From Pseudomonas sp. C2B4 (GTDB taxonomy: Bacteria; Pseudomonadota; Gammaproteobacteria; Pseudomonadales; Pseudomonadaceae), in assembly GCF_013359695.1 (NCBI RefSeq), contig NZ_JABFMU010000005.1, positions 1-64,000 of the forward strand: 64,000 nucleotides of DNA, given 5' to 3'. Below the pieces are notes generated by a model. The model was given only the letters and a program-made list of their open reading frames with translations, did not search any database and was not told the DNA's origin. Positions 24,522 to 34,053 of this stretch are shown here, piece by piece; positions within the stretch are counted from its first letter, which is position 1; each line of letters opens with the position of its first letter. A program made the position numbers and the translations under genes.

Positions 24522-26590
24522 ACGGTTTTTTTAGCGGCATGCCCCCGGCCCGTGACTGGTTTTACGGCGTGCGCACTTTCGCGGCCTCGATGATCGCGTT
24601 GTACATCGCCCTGCTCATGCAGATGCCGCGTCCTTACTGGGCGATGGCCACGGTGTACATCGTTTCCAATCCGTTTCTCGGCCCGACCACGTCCAAAGCC
24701 CTGTACCGCGCCATCGGCACCTTTCTCGGTGCCGCCGCGGCGGTTTTGTTCGTGCCGATGTTTGTCCAGAGCCCCTATGTGCTGGTGCTGGTCATTGCCT
24801 TGTGGACCGGCACGCTGCTTTTCCTGTCCTTGCATCTGCGCACGGCCAACAACTATGCCTTGATGCTGGCCGGCTACACCTTGCCGCTGATCGCTCTGCC
24901 GGTGGTGGATAACCCGTTGGCAGTGTGGGACGTGGCCGAGGCGCGCACCGAAGAGATTTTTCTCGGCATCGCGGTCGCCGCAGTGATGGGTGCGATGTTC
25001 TGGCCCCGGCGGCTGGCGCCGGTGTTCAACGATTCGGTGAGCAAGTGGTTTACCGATGCGTCGACCTACAGCCTGCGTTTTCTCGGTCGCAACGTGCAGC
25101 CCGATGAAGTCAGCGCACTGCGCATGTCGATGGTGACGACGTTCAACAGCCTGGAACTGATGATCGGCCAGTTGCCCCACGAGGGCGCGCGGCCACAAAC
25201 CGTGCGCAATACCAAGGAATTGCGTGGGCGAATGATCCACCTGCTGCCGGTCATCGATGCGCTCGACGATGCACTTTATGCGCTGGAGCGACGTACGCCC
25301 GAGCTCGTGGACAAGTTCGCGCCGCTGCTGGGCGCCGCCACCGAATGGCTCCAGCACAAAGACGCCGACATTGACCGGTGGCAGGCGCTGAAAGACCAGC
25401 TCGAAGCCCTGCAACCCGGTCCCGAAGCGCTTGAGGATCGCAAGCAACTGTTGTTCTCCAACGCCATTTATCGTCTCGGCGAGTGGATCGATCTGTGGCA
25501 GGACTGCCGTAGCCTGCAAATCGCCATCCAGTGCGAAAACCAGGACAGTTGGCGCGCGGTGTATCGGCACTGGCGCCTGGGTCGGCTGACACCGTTTCTG
25601 GACCATGGCCTGATGCTGTATTCGGCGGCGTCCACCGTTACCGCGATCATTGTCGCCTCGGTATTGTGGATTCTGCTCGGCTGGACCGACGGCGGCGCCG
25701 CGGTGATTCTGGCGGCGGTGTCGTGCAGCTTTTTCGCCTCGATGGACGACCCGGCGCCACAGATCTACCGGTTCTTTTTCTGGACGGCGATGTCGGTATT
25801 GTTCGCCAGCCTTTACCTGTTTCTGGTGCTGCCCAACCTGCACGATTTCCCGATGCTGGTGCTGGCGTTCGCCGTGCCGTTCATCGTCGTTGGCACCCTG
25901 ACGGTCAAGCCACAGTTTTACCTGGGCATGCTGCTGACCCTGGTCAACACCTCGTCCTTCATCAGCATTCAGGGCGCCTACGACGCCGATTTCCTCAGCT
26001 TCGTTAACTCCAACCTCGCCGGTCCCATCGGCTTGCTGTTTGCGTTCGTCTGGACCCTGATCGCCCGGCCATTTGGCGCCGAACTGGCGGCCAAGCGCCT
26101 GACCCGTTTCAGCTGGCGCGACATTGTCAGCCTGACCGAACCGGCCACGTTGGCCGAGCACCGGCATCTGGGCGTGCAGATACTGGATCGCCTGATGCAG
26201 CATTTGCCGCGTCTGGCCATGACCGGCCAGGACACCGGCATCGCCCTGCGGGAGGTCCGTGTGGCGTTGAACATGCTCGACCTGCTGGCCTACACGCCAC
26301 GGGTTCCGGGCCTGCCGCAAGCATTGCTGCGTCAGGTGGTGGCGGAGGTCGGCGAGTACTTCAAGACCTGCCTCAAGGCTGGCGAACGCCTTCCGGCGCC
26401 TGGTCCGTTGCTGATGACCATGGACCGTACCCGCCGCGCCCTCGCCGGCGCTGGTGACGATCAAACCCGAATGCATCTGCTGCACGCCTTGAGTGGCTTG
26501 CGCCTGGCGCTGTTGCCCGGCGTCGAATTTGTCGGCTCCGCAGAGCAAGAAGAACCGCTTCCCCATGGCATCGATGGAGCGCCTTTATGA
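24518..26590 (+). CDS. FUSC/AaeB-type inner-membrane efflux protein
   Basis: 690 residues (TTG 24518 overlapping the MarR stop, or ATG 24539). Two blocks of about five to six membrane segments (24.6-25.0 kb and 25.6-26.1 kb) are separated by a large soluble region, the usual layout of FUSC (fusaric acid resistance/AaeB) proteins. The start RDWFYGVRTFAASMIALYIAL is characteristic. It exports aromatic carboxylic acids or similar compounds together with the DUF1656, HlyD and OMF proteins that follow. Confidence 0.92.
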   Translation: MNGFFSGMPPARDWFYGVRTFAASMIALYIALLMQMPRPYWAMATVYIVSNPFLGPTTSKALYRAIGTFLGAAAAVLFVPMFVQSPYVLVLVIALWTGTLLFLSLHLRTANNYALMLAGYTLPLIALPVVDNPLAVWDVAEARTEEIFLGIAVAAVMGAMFWPRRLAPVFNDSVSKWFTDASTYSLRFLGRNVQPDEVSALRMSMVTTFNSLELMIGQLPHEGARPQTVRNTKELRGRMIHLLPVIDALDDALYALERRTPELVDKFAPLLGAATEWLQHKDADIDRWQALKDQLEALQPGPEALEDRKQLLFSNAIYRLGEWIDLWQDCRSLQIAIQCENQDSWRAVYRHWRLGRLTPFLDHGLMLYSAASTVTAIIVASVLWILLGWTDGGAAVILAAVSCSFFASMDDPAPQIYRFFFWTAMSVLFASLYLFLVLPNLHDFPMLVLAFAVPFIVVGTLTVKPQFYLGMLLTLVNTSSFISIQGAYDADFLSFVNSNLAGPIGLLFAFVWTLIARPFGAELAAKRLTRFSWRDIVSLTEPATLAEHRHLGVQILDRLMQHLPRLAMTGQDTGIALREVRVALNMLDLLAYTPRVPGLPQALLRQVVAEVGEYFKTCLKAGERLPAPGPLLMTMDRTRRALAGAGDDQTRMHLLHALSGLRLALLPGVEFVGSAEQEEPLPHGIDGAPL

Positions 26591-26796
26591 TCGGTGATCT
26601 GGATATCAGCGGGGTGTTCCTGCCCACGCTGCTGGTGCTGATGGGCCTGACGTACGGGGTGTACCTGCTGGTGCACGCAGTACTGACGCGCCTGCACTTT
26701 TACCGTCTGGTCTGGCACCGGGCATTGTTTAACGTGGCTCTCTACGCCTTGCTGCTTGGCGTCGTGGACTCACTCAGTCGATACCTGATGACATGA
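26587..26796 (+). CDS. DUF1656 small membrane protein (AaeX-like)
   Basis: 69 residues with two hydrophobic segments (LPTLLVLMGLTYGVYLLVHAVL and ALFNVALYALLLGVVDSL). Placed between the FUSC and HlyD genes with ATGA overlaps on both sides, exactly as AaeX. Probably a structural subunit of the pump. Confidence 0.9.
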   Translation: MIGDLDISGVFLPTLLVLMGLTYGVYLLVHAVLTRLHFYRLVWHRALFNVALYALLLGVVDSLSRYLMT

Positions 26797-27680
26797 AAAA
26801 ACCTTTATTGACCATCGGCCGTGTGGTCCTGACCCTGTTGATCGTGAGCTTCGCCGTAGTCGTGGTGTGGCGCATGGTGATGTATTACATGTTCGCTCCC
26901 TGGACCCGCGACGGGCACATTCGTGCTGACATCGTGCAGATCGCGCCGGACGTGTCCGGTCTGATCCAGCAGGTGGAAGTGCGCGATAACCAAATGGTCA
27001 AACGCGGGCAGGTGCTGTTCAGCATTGACCAGGACCGCTTCAAGCTGGCCCTGCGCCAGGCAAAAGCGGCGGTGGCCGATCGCGAGGAAACCCTGGCCCA
27101 GGCTCAGCGTGAGGCCAAGCGCAACAAGGGCTTGGGCAACCTGGTGCCGGGCGAGCAACTGGAAGAAAGCCAATCGCGTGTGGCCCGCGCCCAGGTGGCG
27201 TTGATGGAAGCCCAGGTCGCGGTGGACAGTGCTCAATTGAACCTCGACCGTTCTGTGATTCGCAGCCCGGTGGACGGTTATGTCAACGACCGCGCGCCGC
27301 GTACCCAGGAGTTTGTCAGTGCCGGGCGGCCGGTGTTGTCGGTGGTCGACAGCAATTCTTTCCACATCGACGGCTATTTCGAAGAAACCAAGCTCAATGG
27401 CATCCATGTCGGCCAAAGCGTCGATATCCGGGTGATCGGCGACCGTGCGCGCTTGCGCGGGCATGTGGAAAGCATCGTCGCCGGTATCGAAGACCGTGAT
27501 CGCACCAGTGGCAACAACCTGTTGCCCAACGTCAATCCGGCCTTCAGCTGGGTGCGTCTGGCCCAGCGGATTCCGGTGCGGATCGCCTTCGATGATGTGC
27601 CGGCGGACTTCCGCATGATCGCCGGGCGCACGGCGACAGTGTCGATCATTGACGATCAGAATCGGGAGCCCGCGCAATGA
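26793..27680 (+). CDS. HlyD-family adaptor (AaeA-like)
   Basis: 295 residues: an N-terminal membrane anchor (VVLTLLIVSFAVVVVWRMVM), lipoyl halves (APWTRDGHIRADIVQIAPDVSGLIQQVEVRDNQ and VIRSPVDGYVNDRAPRTQEFV) and a short helical hairpin (about 85-145). It overlaps both neighbours by ATGA. It links the FUSC pump to the outer-membrane channel. Confidence 0.92.
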   Translation: MKKPLLTIGRVVLTLLIVSFAVVVVWRMVMYYMFAPWTRDGHIRADIVQIAPDVSGLIQQVEVRDNQMVKRGQVLFSIDQDRFKLALRQAKAAVADREETLAQAQREAKRNKGLGNLVPGEQLEESQSRVARAQVALMEAQVAVDSAQLNLDRSVIRSPVDGYVNDRAPRTQEFVSAGRPVLSVVDSNSFHIDGYFEETKLNGIHVGQSVDIRVIGDRARLRGHVESIVAGIEDRDRTSGNNLLPNVNPAFSWVRLAQRIPVRIAFDDVPADFRMIAGRTATVSIIDDQNREPAQ

Positions 27681-29125
27681 ACAAGGCCTCGGGGTTGGCG
27701 GTCGCCGGTTTGGGCTTGCTGCTGTCGGCGTGTCAGGTGGTCGGACCGGACTATCACCTATCAGACGAGGCCGCCGTTCATCGTGAAGACTTGCAGGGCG
27801 AACTGGCGGTCGATGGCAAGCCTGTGGTTTCGGACCCGGTGCCCGCCGATTGGTGGCGCCTGTATCGGGATCCGCGACTTGACCAGTTGATCCAGCAGGC
27901 CATGGCATCCAATACCGATTTGCGGATCGCGGCTGCGAACCTGCAGCGATCCCGCGCTCAGGTCGACGAGGCCGAGGCAGCGGGCGGCTGGAGCGGCGGC
28001 GTGAAGATGGGCGCCGAACGTTTGCAGGAGTCCGGTGAAGCGTTCCTGTTACCGGAGAAAGTGCCGGTGGCCAACATCGGTAGCATCGCCATCAGCGCGT
28101 CGTACCAATTCGACCTGTTCGGCAAGTTGCAGCGCGGCATCGAAGCGGCCAAGGCCAGTGCCGATGCGACTCAAGCCGCCGCCGATACCGCACGTATCAC
28201 AGTGGTGGCCGATGTGGTGCGCGCCTACACCCAAGTGTGCGCGGCCAACGAAGAGCGGGAAATCGCCCAGCACTCCCTGGACCTGCAAGCCCAGAGCACC
28301 ACGTTGATCCAGCGTCTGCGCGACGCCGGGCGTGGCGATGAAACCCAGGTCACCCGGTCGCAGACCCAATTCAAATCCCTGCGCGCCGAGATGCCGCGCT
28401 ATGAAGCCGAGCGTCAGGCTGGGTTGTTCCGTTTGTCGATGCTGCTGGCCAAGCCTGTGGATCAATTGCCGGCCGGCACTGCCACCTGTGATGAATTGCC
28501 GAAAATCGCCCAACTGGTCCCGGTGGGCGACGGCGCGTCGTTGCTCAAGCGCCGTCCCGATGTAAGGCAAGCCGAGCGCCGACTGGCGGCTGCAACCGCG
28601 ACGATTGGTATCGCCACGGCTCAGCTGTACCCCGACGTGAGCTTTGGTGCGACGGTCGGCACCGTGGGCATCCTGGAAAACCTCGGCGAGCCGTCCACCA
28701 ACCGTTGGGGCTTCGGACCCTCGCTGAGCTGGACCGTGCCGACCAACGGCGCCCGTGCGCGAATCCGTGAAGCAGAAGCTGTCACCCAGGGTGCTCTGGC
28801 GCAGTTCGACGGCGTCGTGCTCAACGCGATCCGCGAAACCCAGACGAGCCTGGCCCAGTACGCCGCATTGCTGCAACGCCGCGATGCCCTGGCGGACGCC
28901 GAGCAATCGGCAAAACTGGCGGCGGACCAGACTCACCGCTTCTTCCAGGCCGGTCGCGAGTCGTTCCTCGCCGACTTGCAGGCCACCCGCACCTACACCG
29001 ATGTTCGCGCGCAACTGGCCGCTGCCAACACTCAGGTTGCCGCCGGGCAGATCAATCTGTTCCTGGCCTTGGGTGGCGGTTGGGAAAGCGGACGAACGCA
29101 AGCGTCGAACTCCGGCAAACCCTGA
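27677..29125 (+). CDS. outer-membrane efflux lipoprotein (NodT family)
   Basis: 482 residues. Lipoprotein signal KASGLAVAGLGLLLSAC at the very start, mature TQ-type start QVVGPDYHL, two OEP repeats (LIQQAMASNTDLRIAAANLQRSRAQV; KRRPDVRQAERRLAAATATIG). Start overlaps the adaptor stop. Unlike the OMF at 19414 its signal peptide is in the normal place, which makes a useful internal comparison. Confidence 0.93.
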   Translation: MNKASGLAVAGLGLLLSACQVVGPDYHLSDEAAVHREDLQGELAVDGKPVVSDPVPADWWRLYRDPRLDQLIQQAMASNTDLRIAAANLQRSRAQVDEAEAAGGWSGGVKMGAERLQESGEAFLLPEKVPVANIGSIAISASYQFDLFGKLQRGIEAAKASADATQAAADTARITVVADVVRAYTQVCAANEEREIAQHSLDLQAQSTTLIQRLRDAGRGDETQVTRSQTQFKSLRAEMPRYEAERQAGLFRLSMLLAKPVDQLPAGTATCDELPKIAQLVPVGDGASLLKRRPDVRQAERRLAAATATIGIATAQLYPDVSFGATVGTVGILENLGEPSTNRWGFGPSLSWTVPTNGARARIREAEAVTQGALAQFDGVVLNAIRETQTSLAQYAALLQRRDALADAEQSAKLAADQTHRFFQAGRESFLADLQATRTYTDVRAQLAAANTQVAAGQINLFLALGGGWESGRTQASNSGKP

Positions 29126-29152
29126 GGCCGTTGCTATGCTTTGAAGTGTTGA

Positions 29153-29178
29153 AAGGGCGTTTGTGAAAAAACGCCCTT
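29153..29178 (+). terminator. hairpin after the Aae-type operon
   Basis: A perfect 10-bp stem, AAGGGCGTTT and its complement with a 6-base loop, 28 bases after the OMF stop. There is no strong T run, so termination is likely but not certain. Confidence 0.6.
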
Positions 29179-29218
29179 GCTTCGCACAAGGCTTGCGCAG
29201 GTCATGGGGAAACCAATA

Positions 29219-29854
29219 ATGAAAAACCCTTATGCTCTCGGCTTCTGGTGTGCCGTCGTGGCGTTAGTGCTGCTTACGGCTACCTATTTCTACGGCATCA
29301 TGCTGGCCCAGCAGATCGACACGGCGCTGGTGTTTCTCGACAGTGCCGTCGCGCTGATTGCCGTGATGTCCATCGCGGTGGTGGCCTGGGCGTCCGTCCA
29401 GACTCAGCGGATCAAAAAAAGACAACTCGAACAAGGCAAGACCCTGGTGCTGATCTGGGACACCAAGGTGGCGCTACGCCGTGTCGAAACGGTGTTCGAC
29501 CGCTATTTCTGGGGCAGTTACTGGCAACCGGGGCGCACGTTCCAGGAGGTCATGGGCGAACTCACCGGCACGCCGCTGGAAAAAAGCCTCGAAACCCTGA
29601 AGAAGCAATGCCTGGAGCTGGACAAACAAGTGGCCGACGACGGTCGGCACTGGCTCAACAACGCCCGGGAACTGGCCGACGTCGCCACCGCCATGGCCCG
29701 CGAGCGCTATCAACTGGATTTCTGCGACCCCCGTGGGGAAGTGACGGGTGGGGCGGTGATCAATCGGGATTTTGAGGTGCTGGTGTACACCTGGACGGCG
29801 CGGCTCAAAACCTTTGATCATCAGCTTGATGAGATCGAGGTTCAGTATTCCTGA
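29219..29854 (+). CDS. hypothetical two-TM membrane protein
   Basis: 211 residues from ATG 29219 (GGGGA upstream). Two adjacent membrane segments (about 6-28 and 36-58) are followed by a soluble helical domain with KKRQLEQGKTLVLIWDTKVALRRVETVFDRYFWGSYW. No family I recognise. It stands alone between a hairpin and a REP palindrome. An inner-membrane protein with a cytoplasmic tail is inferred. Confidence 0.78.
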   Translation: MKNPYALGFWCAVVALVLLTATYFYGIMLAQQIDTALVFLDSAVALIAVMSIAVVAWASVQTQRIKKRQLEQGKTLVLIWDTKVALRRVETVFDRYFWGSYWQPGRTFQEVMGELTGTPLEKSLETLKKQCLELDKQVADDGRHWLNNARELADVATAMARERYQLDFCDPRGEVTGGAVINRDFEVLVYTWTARLKTFDHQLDEIEVQYS

Positions 29855-29873
29855 ATTGATGTTGCCTGATCTG

Positions 29874-29903
29874 ACGCCTTCGCGAGCAGGCTCGCGAAGG
29901 CGT
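29874..29903. repeat. single perfect REP palindrome
   Basis: ACGCCTTCGCGAGC-AG-GCTCGCGAAGGCGT: 14-bp arms with a 2-base loop. It looks like one REP core whose left arm is joined directly to the inverted partner, with the TCCCAC flank and spacer deleted. Confidence 0.88.
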
Positions 29904-30079
29904 TCTCATGAACACCAAAGCCTTACCCGCTTATGACACTCTTTCACCTTTAATCATTGGGCCGCCCCGCGTGCCTGATGCTAATCTGCACCCCATTTCA
30001 AGCGCAGTCGCGACCGCAACCCGTCATGGGTCAGGGAAGACGACCACACCTTCAACAACGGACATTGAACGGGTCATTC

Positions 30080-31585
30080 ATGAATAAATCAGCAGGCGTG
30101 CTTCTGGGAATCGTTGTCGCCATCGGCGCAATCAGCGTCGGCGGTGCGTGGTACACCGGCACCAAAATCGAAAGCGTGCTGAACACTTCCCTGGCGGATG
30201 CCAACCAGCAATTGCAGGCTGCGCTGGTCGGGCACAAGGGCACGGCCAAGGTCGAGCTGGTGTCGCTGGAGCGTCACGTGTTCAGCAGCACTGCGCACTA
30301 TCGCCTCAAGGCCGAAGGGGAGATGTTCGGCGAGGCGCCGGTCGAGCTGCTGTTCACCGATCGCCTCGAACACGGTCCGCTGCCGTTCTCGCGCCTGGTG
30401 TCGCTGAAATGGTTGCCAGTCATGGCCACCAGTCATTACGAGCTGGAAAAAACGCCGATCACGGAAAAATGGTTCGCCGCCACCAAGGAGGCTTCTCCGC
30501 TCAAAGGGGTGGTCAACATCGGATACGACAACTCCACCAACGGCACGCTGGAATTGCTGCCGCTTGAAACGGCGCTGGATGATAAATCCAGCCTGAAGTT
30601 CTCGGGTCTGAAGGTCGACGTCGCGGCCAGTGCCCAAGCGCAGAAGGTCAAGGCCGATGGCTACATGGATAGCCTGAAGCTGACCACGGTTGCCGAAGAC
30701 CAGACACCGGTGCAGCTTGAGTTGAACGGCCTGACCCTGGCCAGCAACCTGAGCAAAAGTACCTACGGTTACTACACCGGCGAGAACACGGTCGAGTTGA
30801 AGCACAGCAAAACCACCTTCGGCCCGAAACAATCGGTGCTGGGTTTCAAGAATTTCGAAATGAAAAACCAGACGTCGGAATCGGGCACCAGCGCATCGGG
30901 GCGTGCCGATTACAAAATTGGCGAAGTGTCCCTCAATGACAAGGCGATCGGTTCGGCGCAAATGGCCATGAGCCTGAAGAACCTCGACATCCCGGCCACG
31001 CTGTCGTTGATGCAGATCTACCAGACCAAGTTGCAACCGTATGAGGAAGCTGCCGCCGAGGCAGCAGAGACGGGCCAACCGGTACCGGAGCTTCAGCTCA
31101 CCGAGGCTGAAGAGGCGCAGCTCAAGACCAATCTGGAACAGTTGCTCGCAGCCGGTCCGCAAGTCGCGCTGGAGAACCTCTCGTTCAACACCGCCAACGG
31201 CGAAAGCCGCGCCAATCTGGTGCTCGACCTGACCAAGCCGCAAGCGATCGACCTGCCGGCCGATCAACTGGTCCGGCAGTTGATTGCATTGCTGGATATC
31301 AATCTGCAAGTGTCCAAGCCGATGATCGTTGACGTACTCACCGTGCAGTCGCAAATCGATGGCCAGACCGATGCCAAACTGATTGCCGATCAGGCCACGG
31401 CCACGGCCGACATGTTCAGCAGCATGGCCGTCGGTAGCCAATTGGCAAAACTGGAGGGCAACAACGTCGTCAGCAAACTGCACTACGCCAACAATCAGGT
31501 GGATTTCAACGGCCAGAAAATGACGGTTGAAGAGTTCGTCGGTTTCCTGATGAGCAAATTCGGTGGTGCGGGCGAAGTTCAGTAA
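30080..31585 (+). CDS. YdgA-like DUF945 family protein
   Basis: 501 residues from ATG 30080: an N-terminal signal anchor (SAGVLLGIVVAIGAISVGGAWYTG) and a long DUF945 body with the typical SVLNTSLADANQQL start, repeated beta-rich blocks and a helical region near 320-380 (LSLMQIYQTKLQPYEEAAAEAAE). E. coli YdgA and relatives are periplasm-facing proteins of unclear function. The ribosome site is weak; the start is chosen because the signal anchor follows at once. Confidence 0.88.
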   Translation: MNKSAGVLLGIVVAIGAISVGGAWYTGTKIESVLNTSLADANQQLQAALVGHKGTAKVELVSLERHVFSSTAHYRLKAEGEMFGEAPVELLFTDRLEHGPLPFSRLVSLKWLPVMATSHYELEKTPITEKWFAATKEASPLKGVVNIGYDNSTNGTLELLPLETALDDKSSLKFSGLKVDVAASAQAQKVKADGYMDSLKLTTVAEDQTPVQLELNGLTLASNLSKSTYGYYTGENTVELKHSKTTFGPKQSVLGFKNFEMKNQTSESGTSASGRADYKIGEVSLNDKAIGSAQMAMSLKNLDIPATLSLMQIYQTKLQPYEEAAAEAAETGQPVPELQLTEAEEAQLKTNLEQLLAAGPQVALENLSFNTANGESRANLVLDLTKPQAIDLPADQLVRQLIALLDINLQVSKPMIVDVLTVQSQIDGQTDAKLIADQATATADMFSSMAVGSQLAKLEGNNVVSKLHYANNQVDFNGQKMTVEEFVGFLMSKFGGAGEVQ

Positions 31586-31613
31586 TTGCTCTGCATCAGA
31601 TTGAAAACAAACC

Positions 31614-31705
31614 TGTGGCGAGGGGATTTATCCCCGTTGGGCTGCGAAGCGGCCCCAAAAATGGGACTGCTACGCCGTCCAACGGGGATAAATCCCCTCG
31701 CCACA
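31614..31705. repeat. long palindromic repeat, TGTGGCGAGGG family
   Basis: 27-bp perfect inverted arms TGTGGCGAGGGGATTTATCC + CCGTTGG around a 38-base spacer with CTGCGAAGCGGCCCC and GGGACTGCTACGC. Same family as 16471-16564. Confidence 0.92.
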
Positions 31706-31733
31706 AATGTGTTGCCCGCGGTTGAATGAGTCT

Positions 31734-33263
31734 TCAGTTCAGGTCACGAATCAACCGCCACCCCTCATCCACCGAAAGCGGCTGTTTCATCCTTTCGGCC
31801 AGCATCGCCACGGTCCGCTCTTCATCGCAGGCCACGACGGCCGTCACCACCCCGTTCTTGCCAAACAACCCTATGAAGGGCGGATTGAACGGATCACCCT
31901 TGAATTCGACCTCATCCCAGGCCTCGGCGTGGCCGAGGTAGTCGTAGTTTTTGCCGAAATGCCACGTCCAGAAATACGGCACGTCGAGGTAATGCTCGTC
32001 GCCACCGAGCATGTTCGCAGCGGCGATCCGCGCCTGTTGCTGGGCTAGGCGCCAGTGTTCGATGCGCTGGGGCTGGCCGTTGAGGGGGAAGGTCGCGATG
32101 TCACCGGCCGCCCAGAGCCCGTCGGTCACACGCATGCCACCGTCGACCGGCAGTGAGAGGTCCTTTTCCTTAGGCAGATCGGTAAACGCCCCGGTCGCCG
32201 GACTCACGCCAATACCCACCAACACCAAGTCCGCCGGCAACCGGTGGCCATTGTTCAGACGCACCGCTTCAACCTTGTTCGTTCCCTCAATCTGCGCTGC
32301 TTCGCCTTCGGTATGAAACACCACGCCATTGGTTTGATGCAGAGCCAGTATCGCCTTGCCGACGGTCTCGCCGAACTGTTTGGCCAAAGGCACGGGCTGA
32401 CGAGCCAGGACTGTAACGTCCAGGCCATATTGTCGAAGGGATGATGCGGACTCCATGGCAATGAAGCTGTCGCCAATGATCACTGCCCGTTGACCGGGTT
32501 TGGCGCTTTTCAGAATCTGCTGCGCATGGTCCCTTGAGCGTAAAACGAACACTTGCGGCAGGTCGGCACCGGGCAATGCCAGCGTTTTCGGTGTGCCGCC
32601 GGTTGCCAGCAGGGCGGCGTCATAATCGAGCGATTGGCCATCGCTCAGCCGCAGTGTTCGGTGGGTGGAATCCAGGCTCACCACTTCAGCGTTGATCCGC
32701 TCAATGCGTTGCTCTTTATAAAAGTCTTCATCGCGCAGCGTGGGGACATCGTCCGGTGGCGTCTCTCCGGAAATCACGAATTTGCTCAATACCGTCCGGT
32801 CGTAACCGGCACCGCTTTCGCGGTCGATCAACAGTACCCGGCCACCGAAGCCTTTTTCCCGCAGTGCCGCTGCAGCCGCCGTGCCTGCGGCACCGGCGCC
32901 GACAATCACAAAGGTTCGCTCGTCATCGGCGGGAGGCGTGTGTGGATCGGCCAGCGGTTGATCGCCAACCCAGACCTCGTCGTCACGCACTTCGAGCGGG
33001 TAGCGCTTGAGGCTGTCGAGAGCCGGTGGTTCACATAACCCGCCGTCCTCGATGCGGAACTGAGCCTTGTGCCACGGGCAGGTCAGGCGCCCATTGCACA
33101 GCGCGCCCTCGGCCAGCGGCGCTCCAGCGTGAGGGCATTCGCCTTGATAGGCGCGCACTTGATCGCCGACTTTGAGCAGGAGGATTTTGCTGTCCTCGAC
33201 CTGGACTTCCAGTCCGCGATTTTCGGGAATATCGGCGAAACGGGCGACGCGATGCAGGATCAT
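31734..33263 (-). CDS. Rieske [2Fe-2S]-FAD/NAD(P)H reductase (AIFM3-like)
   Basis: 509 residues from ATG 33263 (GGAG 7 bases ahead). An N-terminal Rieske domain (CPHAGAPL about 45-52 and CPWHKAQF about 67-74 supply the Cys-His pairs) is fused to a pyridine-nucleotide disulfide-type FAD domain (VIVGAGAAGTAAAAALRE, TGGTPKTL, GDSFIAMESASSL, LWAAGDIATF). This resembles AIFM3 and ring-hydroxylating ferredoxin reductases. It passes electrons from NAD(P)H via FAD to iron-sulfur partners. No partner oxygenase lies next to it. Confidence 0.93.
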   Translation of the reverse strand: MILHRVARFADIPENRGLEVQVEDSKILLLKVGDQVRAYQGECPHAGAPLAEGALCNGRLTCPWHKAQFRIEDGGLCEPPALDSLKRYPLEVRDDEVWVGDQPLADPHTPPADDERTFVIVGAGAAGTAAAAALREKGFGGRVLLIDRESGAGYDRTVLSKFVISGETPPDDVPTLRDEDFYKEQRIERINAEVVSLDSTHRTLRLSDGQSLDYDAALLATGGTPKTLALPGADLPQVFVLRSRDHAQQILKSAKPGQRAVIIGDSFIAMESASSLRQYGLDVTVLARQPVPLAKQFGETVGKAILALHQTNGVVFHTEGEAAQIEGTNKVEAVRLNNGHRLPADLVLVGIGVSPATGAFTDLPKEKDLSLPVDGGMRVTDGLWAAGDIATFPLNGQPQRIEHWRLAQQQARIAAANMLGGDEHYLDVPYFWTWHFGKNYDYLGHAEAWDEVEFKGDPFNPPFIGLFGKNGVVTAVVACDEERTVAMLAERMKQPLSVDEGWRLIRDLN

Positions 33264-33402
33264 GATCGCTCTCCAGACAGGCATTTCATTTATGAGTCTG
33301 GCCCCAATTCCGAGGTTCAGCCAAATCCCACTGCCAAGGCGCGAACGGTCCGGCTATAGTTTGCACGCCGACGACGGCCCCACCCGCTTATGGTGCTCCG
33401 GA

Positions 33403-33966
33403 ATGACCCGATTAACCTCACTGAACCCTTGGCTGGCAGCCGTAGCAGTCGCCCTTTGCGTACAATTTTCGGCGCAGGCGGCCCAGGAACGATTCACCCT
33501 GAACATCCCGGGCGTCTCGGATGACCGCTTGTTCACCTCGGCCGCGGCCAGCGATGCCCCAGGGTGTGGCGGGCACAATGTGTCGCCGGCGCTGAATTGG
33601 AACGCCGGCCCGGCAGGCACGCTCAGCTACGCCATCGTCATGCACGACCCGGACGGCCAGAAAGGCCAGGGCATCGATAGCTGGATTCATTACGGCATCA
33701 AGGCCAGCACCCATCAGATTCCGGCGGGTGTCGGGGCCAAGTCCGCGCTTGAAGGTGTGGGCGGCACGAACAGCAAAGGCACCACCGGCTATGTCGGTCC
33801 TTGCCCTCCGGTTGGCGACAGCGCGCACCATTACATCATCCAGCTCTACGCCTTGGATCTTGCCCCGGACGCCTTGCCCGCCGGCCTGACCCGCACGCAG
33901 TTCCTGGAAAAAATCAAAGGCCATGTGTTGAAAAACAGCAGCGTGGTGCGGCGTTATCACCGCTGA
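33403..33966 (+). CDS. secreted YbhB/YbcL (PEBP, Raf-kinase-inhibitor-like) protein
   Basis: 187 residues with a signal peptide (LNPWLAAVAVALCVQFSAQA). The PEBP fold is marked by GGHNVSPALNWNAGPAGTLSYAIVMHDPD and TGYVGPCPPVGDSAHHYIIQLYALD. These bacterial homologues of phosphatidylethanolamine-binding proteins have no settled role. Divergent from the Rieske-FAD gene. The start is the Met before the signal peptide; the ribosome site is poor. Confidence 0.9.
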   Translation: MTRLTSLNPWLAAVAVALCVQFSAQAAQERFTLNIPGVSDDRLFTSAAASDAPGCGGHNVSPALNWNAGPAGTLSYAIVMHDPDGQKGQGIDSWIHYGIKASTHQIPAGVGAKSALEGVGGTNSKGTTGYVGPCPPVGDSAHHYIIQLYALDLAPDALPAGLTRTQFLEKIKGHVLKNSSVVRRYHR

Positions 33967-34053
33967 AGATTTTTCAGCGTGGCTTAACCCGAATCGTTGG
34001 GGCTGTCCGTCTTAGAGGATGAATGGATCAATTTCCTCCTGAGGTCAGCTCCC

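Noticed and set aside
24299..26566. 755-codon minus-strand frame opposite the FUSC gene
   Set aside because: Rich in Gln/Arg/His, no recognisable domain, and antisense to a membrane protein with clear family features.
30089..31483. Minus-strand frame opposite the DUF945 gene
   Set aside because: Shadow frame without domain; the plus-strand protein has a signal anchor and family match.
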